Counted from the stretch's first letter, positions 55,201-62,500 are shown. The stretch: 62,500 nucleotides of DNA from Glandiceps talaboti (GCF_964340395.1 NC_135565.1:2222501-2285000), one strand, 5' to 3'. Numbers and translations: made by a program. The notes: generated by a model not told the origin, from the letters alone.

Positions 55201-58200
55201 CAGTATTTGAACACGTTTAATATTAATTATTTGAATTCATTATGAAATACAAGTGAAGTAATTCAAAAATTGCCTTCCAAACTCAGTATTGGCTTCCATA
55301 GCCTAGTTGTTGTGGATGTTGACGACACAGTTATGAAAGTTATAGTTCACTATTTTCTTACTACCGCTCACTTCTTGTTGAGTTACGAAATTCACTGGCG
55401 GTGGAGGCGAATTAGTAAGTTCATTCAGAATTGACATCCGTTGCACCGGCGACGCCATCATCGGGACTAGCGGTAACTGTGGCTGTTCTAGTTCGCCTCG
55501 TATCTGTTCGTTTGTTGATGAACTTCCTTGAACAGTACTAGAAAGAGTGCGGCTCATTTCTCTCTTTTTGTCTTCGCCAACTCTACTATAACTTCTGATA
55601 CTGCTCTCTGATTTGTGACCACTAACTCCCATGATGTGCCGTGCCTCGAAGCCTTTGTCGTCCAATGTTGTAACAGTGGTAGCACGCAAACAGTGGTTGG
55701 TATATGTACGAGAACATTAAGCCTCGACAGAGATTTTCTTCATTTTGTCGGCGAGCGCATTTTTACCAACTGCTACGTTGTCATACCAAACAGTGTCATC
55801 TTGACTTTTCAGTGCTGGTTTTGGCCGCTGCCAGAAAGCTTCACAGTTTGGGTTCAGCTTCGTTAAATACAATTCAAAAGACCAAACTGGACATAGCGAG
55901 TTTTCTGGAGTTTCGTACATTCTCCCTCCTTGACTCATTTCCCCGTCGTCTATACAGCCACGGTGATTTTTCGTCAGCATATCTTGACAAATCGACACAT
56001 ATTTGAGGCCCGTTGAATCATTCTGGACGACAAAGTGTGACTTCGTCATGTTACGTAGGTTTTCACGGCCACGATTGCAGAGATAGATCATAATGTCAAC
56101 GAAAACCTTGTTTTGTAGCCCGATTGGTGTTGACTTGTCAAGTGCAGACGACAACATGATTTTTGTCATGTCGTCTTTGGTAATGGGTTCTTTATGTTTC
56201 GTTGCACCCTTTCCTTCACCTTTCAATTTTACAAGCATTGCAGAGAACACATCGTTGGCAGGCTTGAAAATGTCACTGTTTATTATGTCGATGCCACACT
56301 GTCTCAGAAAATATCGTTGTAAACCATATCGTATTGTTATCATCGACTTGCTCGAATACAGCTGTGCGTTGTTCTGTCGAATCCCTCCATAGAAATTCCG
56401 CAGCGTGATACACAGATCGTCGGGTGCGTCCTTTTCTACGTCTGTTATGTTTGTACCAATTTCTTCACAAAACAAAGTAAAAATCTTGGTGGCGTAGTGA
56501 ATGACATGCTTTGTGTTACGCGAATCTTTGCTGTCGACAAGGTGTTGAAGTTCTTGCTCCGACAGAAGTGAAAATCTTGCCCTCTTCTCTTGAGGTTGGC
56601 AGACGACATCGTCTTGAGGTTGGCAGACGACATCGTCAGAAGCTGCCATTTTGACCTGTTGTAGCTGTGAACTAGCGGTGGTCACGTGACCATGTCAATA
56701 GTTGATGGAACTTTTCCCCTGGGAAATAGTCATTTCTATTTTCCTATCACGTGACTGATTCTAGCGAATCTTGGCACAGTATTATCACTAGGTATATTAT
56801 AAATACTAATAACACATCAATTCACCATAGTAACCGTGTCAGAGATTGACAGACATCACTGTATACTAACAAGTCTTCATGGAAGACATAGTCCCAAAAA
56901 ATATTTCTGGTAGTGACAACAACAAGTTCTTTAGTTTGTACATTATGTCGCAGGCTTTCATTTCAAAAAGGACAACAACTAATGGCATGGCCTTTAAGGC
57001 AATCAAAAAGATACACTGACAACACCTGAAAGGGTTGTTCATTTCTTATCTATTATGTGTAGATCCTTCAAAATTTCAGGCACATTAGCATTAATATTTA
57101 TATTATCTTAATGATTTCAAAATAGGAAGACATAGCTACAGTACAAGCCGGAACTTGGTCACCCAGCTGGCGCGTCGTAGACAAGACGCAGACGCACATG
57201 GATGCGTCTTCGACCCACACCGATTGCGTCCTGTCTCACTCTAATTTATTTTAACAGACGTACTTTATTCATGAATGCAAATCAATTCAATTCATCATAA
57301 AGGAGAGTGCGTCTCTTTAGTTACAATGTCTATTTTGTTGTAACGCACTGTGCTGACCACATCAGCGCTTAAAGCTAAAGCTCCTACAATCACTTACTGC
57401 GAATAAAAAACCCAAGTGGCCAAAAAAAGAAATATGTACGCCACGGTTGCGAATCGTTAATTTTTTGCTCTCGATGGATATTTTTGGACCATCGCCTGGC
57501 ATATTCTGCGATTTTTTCGCGATACTCAATATGTGTTAAGATCAGGTGACTTGACGTTCCGGTCACACATCATTATTGGAGATTTCCTCATGTGACTACT
57601 TGCTATACAGTACAGCCCAAACGCAACGTTCCGACTTCGTTAGCCCGGCGTAAGCCCGGTGCTAACCCTGGGCCACGAAGGCCTTGTAAGTTGTAGGTGT
57701 TAATCGTCCCATTGATCGGCGCTATAGCTGGGCCATGAAGGCCTTGCAATGTGCTAATTGACCCCATTGACCGGCGCTACCTTGCGCCTCGTCGTCAGCA
57801 AGGTGAGTGGTATTATTTTGTTCTGAATTATTATTATAACTTTTTTATTATAACTAAAAAACCTCATTATTAGCAAAAATGAAAGAAAAAATAGCTGAGT
57901 GTGTTTCCTGAATAAAAATTCAAATAAGAAAAGACGTGAGAAAAAAAACCGTTTCGACTCATTTTGCACATAAACTATTTTCAACACAACACAGCGGTTG
58001 TCTGCACTCCAAACTTGATACATGTGATATCAAAGTTGATACATTTTGTGTACATGTACGTGCGTTGTCTTTACACTTTTTACAGTGTGCTAGTGCTGTC
58101 ACAACCTAAAACTAAACCAGTAGTCTACTTGCCGCCCAGACTTATTGGTACTTACCAGAACAGCAAGGATCAAAAACCGTCGAAGTTCTGGGGGATATTA

Positions 58201-60623
58201 TTAATTGGTCTCTTTTGCTTTTTTTTTGGCTCGAAATGATTGTTTTTGTTCACCTGCCCATATTTTCCTGGCAACTTCTAGTCACCAGTCCTTAAAAGTC
58301 TAGTCTCCTTGTGTGTGTGCTACTACTTAGCTACCTGTCTAACGTTTTCCGTTGCGTGTTGAACCTTCGAATAACACCGACGACGTCTTGTTGGCTAGCC
58401 CCGGGTAGGCCCTACAATACTCACAAATAGATAACACCGTCTCATAGTTTTCTTCACTTGAACTCCTTCCCCCACTCCTCAAAAAACTCTCATTTTTTCT
58501 CTTCCTTTCATACATTTTCCAATAACTCAGATTTACTATTACTACGTCATCTTTTTAGCTTTCCTGTGATGTATTTGGTACAGCCACTAAATCTTCACTC
58601 ATACTCGCTCGTACTCTCACACAATCGTACAACAACGTTAACATTCTCACCACCATCACCACTTTTTTTCTCTTTGCCTTTTCTCGCCTGTTGTCTTTTT
58701 ACTCTCACTGCTTTCCTTAGGAAATCCTTCTTTCGAACTTTTGGTGAATCCAAACTTCCACAAACTCATGATTATTCAACAACGTGGGATCAACTGGGGT
58801 CATGACAAGACGTCGTTTACGTGAATATAAAATATGCAAATTTGTCCATGCGTTCTATGGATGTACACTTCCATATGTAGAAAGTTGCACTGAGATGAGG
58901 TGAACGGGTCATCACGTAGCCACGCAATGCAATGCGAAGTACACAGAGATCAGTGCGTTAGAATCTTTGACCATGGTTACTTTTGAGTTAATGGAATCCG
59001 GAAATAGCGCGTGTACATTTTTTTATTTATCAAAGGATAATGATAATTGAATATTTTAAGCTAGGTTTTCAAAACGTATTTGACCCTGAAGATGAAGGTC
59101 AAGGTCAAAAGTCAGTGTGTCACTAAAAAGATCATCATTTATAACCATGAGGCAGGCACTTGAATATGGTCTCTTATCTGTTAAGCGTCAAGAGTTATCG
59201 GCCAAAATGTGAATATTTATGACAAATATGGCTGCCATTTTACTGTTATCGTGGGGTTGTGAAACAAAGTGATGTATATATGTAGACTATAGCATCTGAC
59301 ATTTGTACAAGGTTTGGTTGAAATCAGTGCAAGCATATCTGAGATACAATTTGACAATAATATGGCTATTTGAATTTGAAGATGGAGGTCAAAGTCAAAA
59401 GTCAATGTGCCATTAAAAGGCTCATGATCGATAACATGGTGAAGACACTTGAATGAGGTCGCTATCTGTTAAACTTCAAGAGTTATTGGGCAAAGTGTGA
59501 TTATTTACGACATACCGGTATATGGTTGCCATTTCGCTGTTGTTGTGAGGGTTGTGAAACCAAGTGATATGCTATGCCCTCTATAACATCGACATTTGTA
59601 CCAGGTTTGGTTGAAATTGGTGCATGCATATTGGAGATACAGGTGGACATGGAAGGATGGACAGCAGGACGGACGGACAGATGGATGGTCGGATGGATGG
59701 ATGGATGGACGGACGGACGGACCCCAACATAGTAGCCCCCCATTGGGCTTCGCACTTTGGGGACTAATAACACATCAATTCATCATACTAACCACATCAG
59801 AGATTGTCACACATCACAATATACTAATAACATATGTACAATTTGTCTAAAGTCCATACTTACTTGTTGGGGTCTGTAAATTCTATCATCGGTTTACTCT
59901 CACTTTTAGTCTCTGTTTCTGGTTTATTAGTTGGTAGATTATTGCCCTTCCGTCCTATCATACTCTTTCCTTTGCTTTCAACAGGTTTATCTTCTTTCTT
60001 TGGTTCAGTCTCTTCTTTTTCTGAAATTATGAACAACAGAATGATTGCTAGACAAGATTTAAAAATCCCTGTGTTGTTAAAATCACATTGTCTGAGTGTT
60101 TGAATACATGGAATCATATACTGAGCTTTGTAAATCTTTTCACATTCCAACACTCTTGATCAGACGAAAATATTTAGATGTCATGTTTTTGTAAAAGTCA
60201 TGGTATAGTTTGCATAATTTTATAAATATTGATTTAGCAGTTTGTTTTAATGCACCTTGTAGAACGCTGTGGTGTAGGTGTAGGTAGGTAGGTGCTGTGG
60301 TGTAGGTGTAGGTAGGTAGGTGCTGTAGGTGTGTGCCAACTTTCAAGCCACCTTGTTTCAGAATTTATATCAGGAAATTGATCCCTTTTATTCCAAATCA
60401 AGAGTATTTTAACAATATTGTCAATGTAAATAATCATATTGATATTTTTAAGAACATTATCAACTCTTTCAAAACAGACATTAAAATAATGATTTTTAAC
60501 TTTTTAATTGACTGTGTTTTAAATCCTAGCAGTGTATGTATTTAATATGCATCGTGTTTTCATGTAGTTTTGTTTATTGGCTCAGTAGAGTGGGCACTTT
60601 TGTGTCTGTCAGATGTCGATACA

Positions 60624-60658
<35 letters not shown>

Positions 60659-60667
60659 ATAGATAGA

Positions 60668-60726
<59 letters not shown>

Positions 60727-62500
60727 ATCATCTACATCGCTAAATTCTAGTAGTATATAAGCATTTAGCTGGGTCTATCTCAAATAACTTTCAAGGGTTT
60801 ATACACTTCAAGTAAAACAACATTTTGAGACTTTCCAGGAGAATTCATATCAACTTTGGTCATATTCCAGCAACGCTGACCAGTGAAATACATTTTATTT
60901 GGCAACACACCTGACTTTCAGTACATATTTCACAATATACATCTTCATTTTTTTTATCTAATTGAAACTTTAAGACAGTAACATGGATTGTTTAGTTCAG
61001 TAAATTTCCATTTGATTCAAATGAAATTGATTTTTGACGCTGCACACAAAAATCAGCATGCTCTCCACCAATCATGATTTTAACCTGTTTCTGTACTACT
61101 TATGGATAATAACAACCACTGATTAACATGTATAATGTCTAATTATTGGCATTCTAACAATTATCAGTGACTATATTGTGGTGGTCTGATCTCAAAATGA
61201 TACTCCAGTTACAAACTAGTGTAGTTTTAACAACATGGTCACTGACTCAAAACTAAGCTTTCTTCAGATTTAAAACTTCTCACAACACTATCTACAGATA
61301 ATACTGACCACTACTGCAATGTCTTTTTAGAAGTAACCGCGCAGTCACTAATTTTTAGTTAATACATATTTTGGTTTGTCCCAGTAGCAGCTACATATGT
61401 AGTGCAGGTTTAAGACAACGTAATCATTAGAAGTCAACAAAAATGTACTCTACAAGATAATGGAAGTCATCAGAAATATCACCCTACTGTCGACTACAAC
61501 ATCCATTCAATAGTTTACATCAACATGTCAACAATATTTTTACATAATTATATAGTTTGTGTTTTAGTAAACTGACACCATGATTGCCAGTATCATCTGA
61601 ATATTGTAATAAATTAACTGTAACTTATTCAGTGGTTAGTGCACATTTTGCTGATTTGTACTCTGAATGTACTCATCTGAATGCACTGATCTCATCAGAA
61701 TGTACTCATCTGAATGCACTGATCTCATCAGAATGCATTGATCTCATCTGAATGCACTGATCTCATCAGAATGCACTGATCTCATCTGAATGCACTGATC
61801 TCATCTGAATGGACTGATCTCATCTGAATGCACTGATCTCATCAGAATGCACTGATCTCATCTGAATGCACTGATCTCATCTGAATGCACTGATCTCATC
61901 TGAATGCACTGATCTCATCTGAATGCACTGATCTCATCTGAATGCACTGATCTCATCTGAATGCACTGATCTCATCTGAATGCATTGATCTCATCTGAAT
62001 GCACTGATCTCATCTGAATGGACTGATCTCATCTGAATGCACTGATCTCATCTGAATGCACTGATCTCATCTGAATGCATTGATCTCATCTGAATGCACT
62101 GATCTCATCAGAATGCATTGATCTCATCTGAATGCACTGATCTCATTAGAATGCATTGATCTCATCTGAATGCACTGATCTCATCTGAATGAATTGATCT
62201 CATATACATTTATAATCAAATACAACATTTTTCTTGCAATATATTTATTCCATATTTTCTTTGACAACAGCAATTCCCCTTTTTACCTTTGTCATCTTCA
62301 GGGTCTTCAAACTGTTCTGTTTTCTTCATAATTCTGCCATAGGACAACATACAACGTAACTGATTATGTGATAAACCTAGTGGTCTGTAAACTCGTATAT
62401 TCAGAAACAGATCAAATTCAGGTTCATGGGTCCAGACTTCTTTATCTTCCATTGGTGGTTTAGGTGCTGGTAGATACACAGGTTCACCCCCTCCACCACC
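22553..62500 (-). CDS. Host gene, C-terminal 586 residues, 12 exons (partial)
   Basis: Gene-level entry for exons A (62287-62500, open at the window edge) to L (22553-22752). I paired GT donors and AG acceptors on the minus strand; phases at all 11 junctions agree (1,2,0,1,0,2,1,2,0,1,1) and the joined frame of 1761 nt is open to a TAG. The protein starts with a glycine-rich patch. It then has a folded-looking stretch (about residues 10-60, core [15 protein letters not shown]), a Lys/Glu-rich linker (70-125), an acidic/hydrophobic middle (125-285), a predicted coiled coil (about 291-335, around [18 protein letters not shown]), a proline-rich stretch (370-425), a charged helix (434-475) and a Pro/Gln/Ser-rich tail. 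No transmembrane segment or enzyme motif is evident. I do not recognise the family. The regular phase pattern makes a real gene very likely; its function is unknown. I saw no canonical AATAAA within about 300 bases after the stop. Confidence 0.85.
22870..23055. repeat. 49-bp tandem repeat (about 4 copies)
   Basis: Units contain ttcacatcatatcacacacc and acgttacacataactatg. In the intron between exons K and L. Confidence 0.9.
23088..23268. repeat. (ATAAC)n pentanucleotide repeat
   Basis: Runs of cataacataaca with occasional cag interruptions, in the K-L intron. Confidence 0.95.
23320..23412 (-). CDS. Exon K
   Basis: Acceptor TGTATAATTTCAG, donor TTCTTAG|GTATAG; 93 nt, phase 1 in and 1 out. 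Encodes [20 protein letters not shown] then [10 protein letters not shown]. An upstream GT (AAAAAT|GTATCC) was considered as donor but leaves the wrong phase for either acceptor of exon L. Confidence 0.75.
23513..24040. repeat. 48-bp minisatellite (about 11 copies)
   Basis: Units around gtgttttcatgtaaaatgat and gatgtgagtgaatggttgca, in the J-K intron about 100 bp from exon K. The gtgagt word in each unit lies on the strand opposite to the gene. Confidence 0.96.
24100..24400. mobile_element. Short interspersed repeat fragments
   Basis: Contains aatgcaggaggaaaccaggg, a motif I associate with dispersed invertebrate repeats. It also has tgtcaggtttgaaagaaatc, which resembles the end of the family at 17540-18740. 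Confidence 0.4.
24415..25858. repeat. 39-bp minisatellite (37 copies)
   Basis: Units of ttggttacacttccaccatg followed by ttttaatactgtacatagc, varying almost only at one a/g site (taat or tagt). Three of the six frames are open throughout because the unit is 13 codons long. None of these frames is a gene. Confidence 0.98.
25859..26126. other. Unique spacer between two minisatellites
   Basis: Nothing recognised; it separates the 39-bp and ~49-bp arrays inside the J-K intron. Confidence 0.5.
26127..30850. repeat. ~49-bp AT-rich minisatellite (about 96 copies)
   Basis: Units share gactatataccaatactgat and agacataattgtata; the spacer (atattatt variants) differs in length, and an older subfamily has agtaataacatcag. 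A block of about 600 bp recurs starting near 29140, 29740 and 30345, so the right third has been amplified as a higher-order unit. The array ends about 20 bp from the donor of exon J. Confidence 0.97.
30871..31039 (-). CDS. Exon J, charged helix
   Basis: Acceptor GTGTTACCAG, donor GCTGAAG|GTATTG; 169 nt, phase 0 in and 1 out. Encodes [18 protein letters not shown] and a long charged probable helix ([19 protein letters not shown]), then a Gly/Pro turn-rich end. It sits between two large minisatellites that begin within about 20 bp of its two edges. Confidence 0.85.
31046..33595. repeat. 39-bp minisatellite (about 65 copies)
   Basis: Units of caaataccactagtatgtac followed by acataccaatgtaagtaat, with t/c variation. 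It fills most of the I-J intron and stops about 6 bp from the acceptor AG of exon J. On the gene strand each unit contains ATTG|GTATGT, a donor-like sequence. Confidence 0.98.
33650..33731 (-). CDS. Exon I, short basic exon
   Basis: Acceptor preceded by a strong pyrimidine tract (TTTTTTCTCCAACAG), donor AATGAT|GTGAGT; 82 nt, phase 2 in and 0 out. Encodes [20 protein letters not shown] then GSDLSND. Confidence 0.85.
33735..34235. other. Intronic sequence, H-I intron
   Basis: Duplicated words around the exon I acceptor (gacactctgttggag at about 33728 and 33800). 33980-34130 resembles the diverged repeats at 37000-37800 (tgttaattatgcaa words). No exon seen. Confidence 0.5.
34236..35935. repeat. 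30-bp minisatellite (about 57 copies)
   Basis: Units of atgcacagctgccatatgac followed by aatagattgt or -ga. A few have an extra tat. Open frames exist in several phases on both strands because of the 30-bp period. Confidence 0.98.
35954..36478. repeat. ~100-bp tandem repeat (about 5 copies)
   Basis: Units contain ctgacactaacacctcacca, aactggaagggttaatacct and cagtcctatgttaacacc, with about 5-10% differences. Confidence 0.93.
36545..36659 (-). CDS. Exon H, proline-rich
   Basis: Acceptor ATCTCTGTAG, donor TCCAA|GTAAGT; 115 nt, phase 1 in and 2 out. Encodes an Asn/Gly-rich start ([16 protein letters not shown]) and a basic Pro/Ser stretch ([15 protein letters not shown]). Probably disordered. 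Confidence 0.83.
36730..37900. repeat. Old diverged repeats in the G-H intron
   Basis: Stretches of about 115-125 bp recur with heavy divergence (ttaattatgcaaatta, caaattatat-gaattt, tttgttatggtcaacata). The cluster ends in a cagacagacggacagaca tract at about 37840, like the tails of the other interspersed repeats. No exon seen. Confidence 0.55.
38028..38466. repeat. 26-bp minisatellite (about 17 copies)
   Basis: Units of ttgtctaggttacataatat followed by gaa(g/a)tg. Starts about 25 bp inside the intron after the exon G donor. Confidence 0.97.
38489..38646 (-). CDS. Exon G, end of coiled coil and Gly/Val-rich segment
   Basis: Acceptor TTTGTACTACAG, donor CAGAAG|GTACTG; 158 nt, phase 2 in and 1 out. 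Encodes [20 protein letters not shown], completing the coiled coil, then a Gly/Val-rich stretch ([18 protein letters not shown]). Both sides are bounded by minisatellites: a 38-bp array with acceptor-like sites upstream and a 26-bp array beginning about 25 bp after the donor. Confidence 0.85.
38650..41668. repeat. 38-bp minisatellite (about 79 copies) carrying acceptor-like sites
   Basis: On the plus strand units contain aaacatagacacagtgtcaa, then tacatgg and a c/g-variable ctgtaatact. On the gene strand each unit contains TTTAGTATTACAG or TAGTACTACAG. This is like the true acceptor of exon G (TTTGTACTACAG), which immediately abuts the array. Fills nearly the whole F-G intron. Confidence 0.97.
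41682..41764 (-). CDS. Exon F, start of coiled coil
   Basis: Acceptor TTTTGTTGGCAG, donor ATGA|GTAAGT; 83 nt, phase 0 in and 2 out. Encodes [15 protein letters not shown] then [13 protein letters not shown], with heptad-like spacing of hydrophobic residues that continues into exon G. The intron on its donor side is almost entirely the 38-bp minisatellite (38650-41668). Confidence 0.83.
41769..42164. other. Intronic sequence, E-F intron
   Basis: A minus-strand frame at 41914-42138 ([20 protein letters not shown]) is open and non-repetitive. Exons E and F join in phase without it, and I saw no acceptor/donor pair that fits, so I leave it as intron. Confidence 0.45.
42165..43767. repeat. 39-bp 'mirage' minisatellite at the exon E donor (about 41 copies)
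   Basis: On the gene strand each unit is GTAATG or GTAAAG, then TTAACACATACAGA, then CAGTACAGCTAGTAAACAG (or TATAGC). The last part copies the end of exon E, so about 41 donor copies follow one another. The frame is open through the array, with 13-residue repeats ([12 protein letters not shown][MK]). Confidence 0.95.
43768..43928 (-). CDS. Exon E, whose 3' end is amplified as a minisatellite
   Basis: Acceptor ATAAATATAG, donor AAACAG|GTAATG; 161 nt, phase 1 in and 0 out. Encodes [16 protein letters not shown], then an acidic stretch with [15 protein letters not shown] and a Ser/Thr-rich end (STASTASKQ). The last ~19 nt of the exon recur in each unit of the 39-bp array that starts at its donor. 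The reading frame stays open through the whole 1.6-kb array, so alternative donors would insert 13-residue repeats in frame. Confidence 0.83.
43929..44147. other. Intron next to exon E
   Basis: Short unique stretch before the 55-bp array; nothing recognised. Confidence 0.5.
44148..50143. repeat. 55-bp minisatellite (about 109 copies)
   Basis: Units contain acaataggggttgccttacc and attttagaatacattataca. Variants recur in neighbouring blocks (for example gcaatcacaa and cattgaacat units), which suggests block duplication. On the gene strand each unit has AAAATG|GTAAGG, a good donor match. The largest array here, about 6 kb in the D-E intron. Confidence 0.98.
50296..52186. repeat. 46-bp minisatellite (41 copies)
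   Basis: Units of actgggttttaagcagggtt followed by gtgtcctactcacagaatgt. On the gene strand each has ATTCT|GTGAGT, a strong donor match, although no exon is adjacent. Variants (ccta/tcta/cata) occur in repeating order. Confidence 0.98.
52202..52325. repeat. (GT)n with GTGC-rich end
   Basis: About 36 GT copies, then imperfect gtgcgtgc repeats; alternating purine-pyrimidine (Z-DNA-prone). Confidence 0.97.
52595..52763 (-). CDS. Exon D
   Basis: Acceptor TGTTATTATAG, donor GTGACAG|GTATAG; 169 nt, phase 0 in and 1 out. Encodes [20 protein letters not shown] followed by a basic, aromatic segment ([20 protein letters not shown]). It joins directly to exon E across an 8.7-kb intron filled by two minisatellites. 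Confidence 0.85.
52984..53923. repeat. 51-bp 'mirage' minisatellite at the exon C donor (about 19 copies)
   Basis: On the gene strand each 51-bp unit is the last 45 nt of exon C (ending GACTTAGAAACACTG) followed by GTAAGT. Practically every unit keeps a perfect donor. One unit near 53360 has lost 4 bp, which turns the donor into GTATGT and breaks the frame. Units code for 17 residues (around [15 protein letters not shown]). Confidence 0.96.
53924..54083 (-). CDS. Exon C, whose 3' end is amplified as a minisatellite
   Basis: Acceptor ATATTTAG (chosen over a TTTCAG 7 bases further in because only it matches the phase of exon B); 160 nt, phase 2 in and 0 out. Encodes [15 protein letters not shown], then an acidic Gly/Pro/Thr stretch and [16 protein letters not shown]. 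The donor nearest the unique exon is ACACTG|GTAAGT. The last 45 nt of the exon plus the six donor bases are the unit of the 51-bp array at 52984-53923, so which donor copy is used cannot be settled from sequence. Using a more distal copy would add multiples of 17 residues. Confidence 0.8.
54430..54745 (+). mobile_element. Interspersed repeat (same family as 17540-18740)
   Basis: Contains gtgtagacacttgaatgtag, agatatggctgccattgagt and a following gtgatatgaacacc, in the order seen in the other copies. In the B-C intron. Confidence 0.6.
54840..55024. repeat. 3' palindrome of the Crypton
   Basis: Arms read aacacatattgcctggccat ... and ... aggccaggcaatatgtgttt, with agcacccgtttattac versus gtaatgaatgggtgct inside. 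The centre (about 54920-54965) is not symmetric, unlike the cleaner version at 16007-16164. Confidence 0.85.
55303..56649 (-). pseudogene. Crypton tyrosine recombinase (KIAA1958/ZMYM-like DUF3504 type), one nonsense codon
   Basis: Chosen start is the ATG at 56649 ([12 protein letters not shown]), because the frame upstream of it has no ATG and the short Crypton copy keeps this ATG. About 447 residues, with an in-frame TAA at 55717-55719 after KKISVEA; the same frame then continues to a stop at 55303. An 8-residue tandem duplication (DDVVCQPQ twice) is at the N-terminus. Tyrosine-recombinase residues are visible: Arg in [11 protein letters not shown], His-x-x-Arg in TNHCLRATT, His in GVSGHKSES and the Tyr nucleophile in SIRSYSR. 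The three C-terminal catalytic residues lie after the stop, so the product is inactive unless read through. The family normally cuts and rejoins DNA through a 3'-phosphotyrosine. The C-terminal tail is Pro/Gln-rich. It could also be a domesticated host gene, but the element ends argue for a transposon. Confidence 0.8.
56810..57640. other. Intronic sequence, B-C intron
   Basis: Moderately GC-richer stretch with a short inverted repeat (agtgcgtctc... and ...gtaacgcact, about 57305-57350). No coding exon that fits the host-gene phases. Confidence 0.5.
57650..57800. repeat. Two diverged ~60-bp tandem copies
   Basis: cggtgctaaccctgggccac / cggcgctatagctgggccat, each followed by gaaggccttg and later cccattga. 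Followed by AAG|GTGAGT on the plus strand, which may be chance. Confidence 0.6.
57801..59035. other. Intronic sequence, no gene seen
   Basis: Open frames here (for example 58458-58805 on the plus strand) have biased Ser/Phe/Leu composition and no recognisable domain or splice context. I do not call them. Confidence 0.5.
59040..59770 (+). mobile_element. Two tandem copies of the interspersed repeat family
   Basis: Copies at about 59075-59345 and 59370-59765. Each has gaagatg(a/g)aggtcaa(g/a)gtca, atatggctgccatttt-like words and ggtttggttgaaat. The second ends in gacggacag/gatggatgg repeats and cattgggcttcgcactttgg. Confidence 0.7.
59864..60020 (-). CDS. Exon B, Lys/Glu-rich linker
   Basis: Acceptor ATAATTTCAG, donor ACAA|GTAAGT; 157 nt, phase 1 in and phase 2 out. 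It encodes a highly charged, probably disordered linker (core [16 protein letters not shown]) ending in IEFTDPNK. The next exon supplies the last base of that Lys codon. Confidence 0.85.
60264..60326. repeat. ~30-bp tandem duplication, GTAG-rich
   Basis: gctgtggtgtaggtgtaggt occurs twice, each followed by aggtaggt. Confidence 0.85.
60330..60728 (+). mobile_element. Possible non-LTR retroposon 3' end with (AAAT)n tail
   Basis: gtgtctgtcagatgtcgata then cataaataaataaat. The preceding plus-strand sequence is AT-rich with a weak open frame. The tail structure suggests a retroposon end in the A-B intron; no RT motif is visible. Confidence 0.4.
60729..61660. other. Unique intronic sequence, A-B intron
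   Basis: No exon, RNA gene or repeat recognised. Confidence 0.5.
61665..62206. repeat. 19-bp minisatellite (about 28 copies)
   Basis: Units of ctgaatgcactgatctcat with a few substitutions (cattga, catcag). In the A-B intron about 80 bp from the exon A donor. Confidence 0.97.
62287..62500 (-). CDS. Exon A (partial at window edge)
   Basis: First exon visible in this window, cut by the window end. The frame reads through a Gly-rich stretch, then [18 protein letters not shown] and [18 protein letters not shown], and ends in an acidic EDPEDDK. The donor is AAAG|GTAAAA, leaving one base of a split codon, which matches the start phase of exon B. The mix of hydrophobic and charged residues suggests a folded segment. 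About 80 bp downstream of the donor, the intron enters a 19-bp minisatellite. Confidence 0.85.

Larger units (their letters stand above)
54836..56803 (-). mobile_element. Crypton-type tyrosine-recombinase transposon
   Basis: Boundaries are set by comparison with the short copy at 15797-16172: the 5' end is near 56803 (tttataatatacct on the minus strand) and the 3' end near 54836. It carries one recombinase gene, a diverged tandem duplication in the 3' part (about 55010-55125 and 55126-55265), and a 3' terminal palindrome. Inserted in the B-C intron in the same orientation as the host gene. No long terminal inverted repeats, as expected for Cryptons. Confidence 0.8.

Noticed and set aside
57779-57810. 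Plus-strand donor AAG|GTGAGT after a GC-richer stretch, possibly a nested gene
   Set aside because: No downstream exon or coding frame supports it; one splice word is not enough.
58458-58805. 115-codon plus-strand frame
   Set aside because: Ser/Leu/Phe-rich low-complexity reading of a pyrimidine-rich stretch, with no domain and no splice context.

Overview
Eukaryotic nuclear DNA, almost certainly from a marine invertebrate. My best guess is a cephalochordate (amphioxus), because several minisatellites here copy exon-intron junctions, as described for the 'mirage' minisatellites of amphioxus Adh. That assignment is an inference; a hemichordate or mollusc is not excluded. There are no bacterial-type genes or operons.

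The only host gene I can support is on the minus strand, from 62500 (continuing beyond the window) to a stop at 22553. I joined 12 coding exons (A to L) by splice sites. All 11 junctions keep phase, giving the C-terminal 586 residues of a low-complexity, partly coiled-coil protein that I do not recognise. About 1.76 kb of coding sequence is spread over 40 kb because the introns are filled with minisatellites.

Minisatellites make up roughly half the window (about 33 of 62.5 kb, my estimate). There are about 19 arrays with unrelated units of 18 to about 100 bp. Many unit lengths are multiples of 3 (18, 27, 30, 39, 42/54/57, 48, 51), so long open frames on both strands are artefacts of the repeats. 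At exons C and E the repeat unit carries a copy of the exon end plus its 5' splice site. At exon G it carries acceptor-like sites.

Region by region: 1-4250 is minisatellites and simple repeats. 4365-11302 is a nested graveyard of two Penelope-like element (PLE) remnants in opposite orientation and two G-rich inverted-repeat DNA elements, one inside the other. 12.0-15.3 kb is a composite minisatellite. 15.8-16.2 kb is a small deletion derivative of a Crypton. 16.8-17.5 kb is the 3' end of a non-LTR retrotransposon. 17.5-18.7 kb is interspersed repeats. 19-22.2 kb is more minisatellites. 22.5-62.5 kb is the host gene. The intron between exons B and C (54.1-59.9 kb) holds a nearly intact Crypton tyrosine recombinase gene (55303-56649) with a single in-frame stop, the likely relative of the short copy at 15.8 kb.
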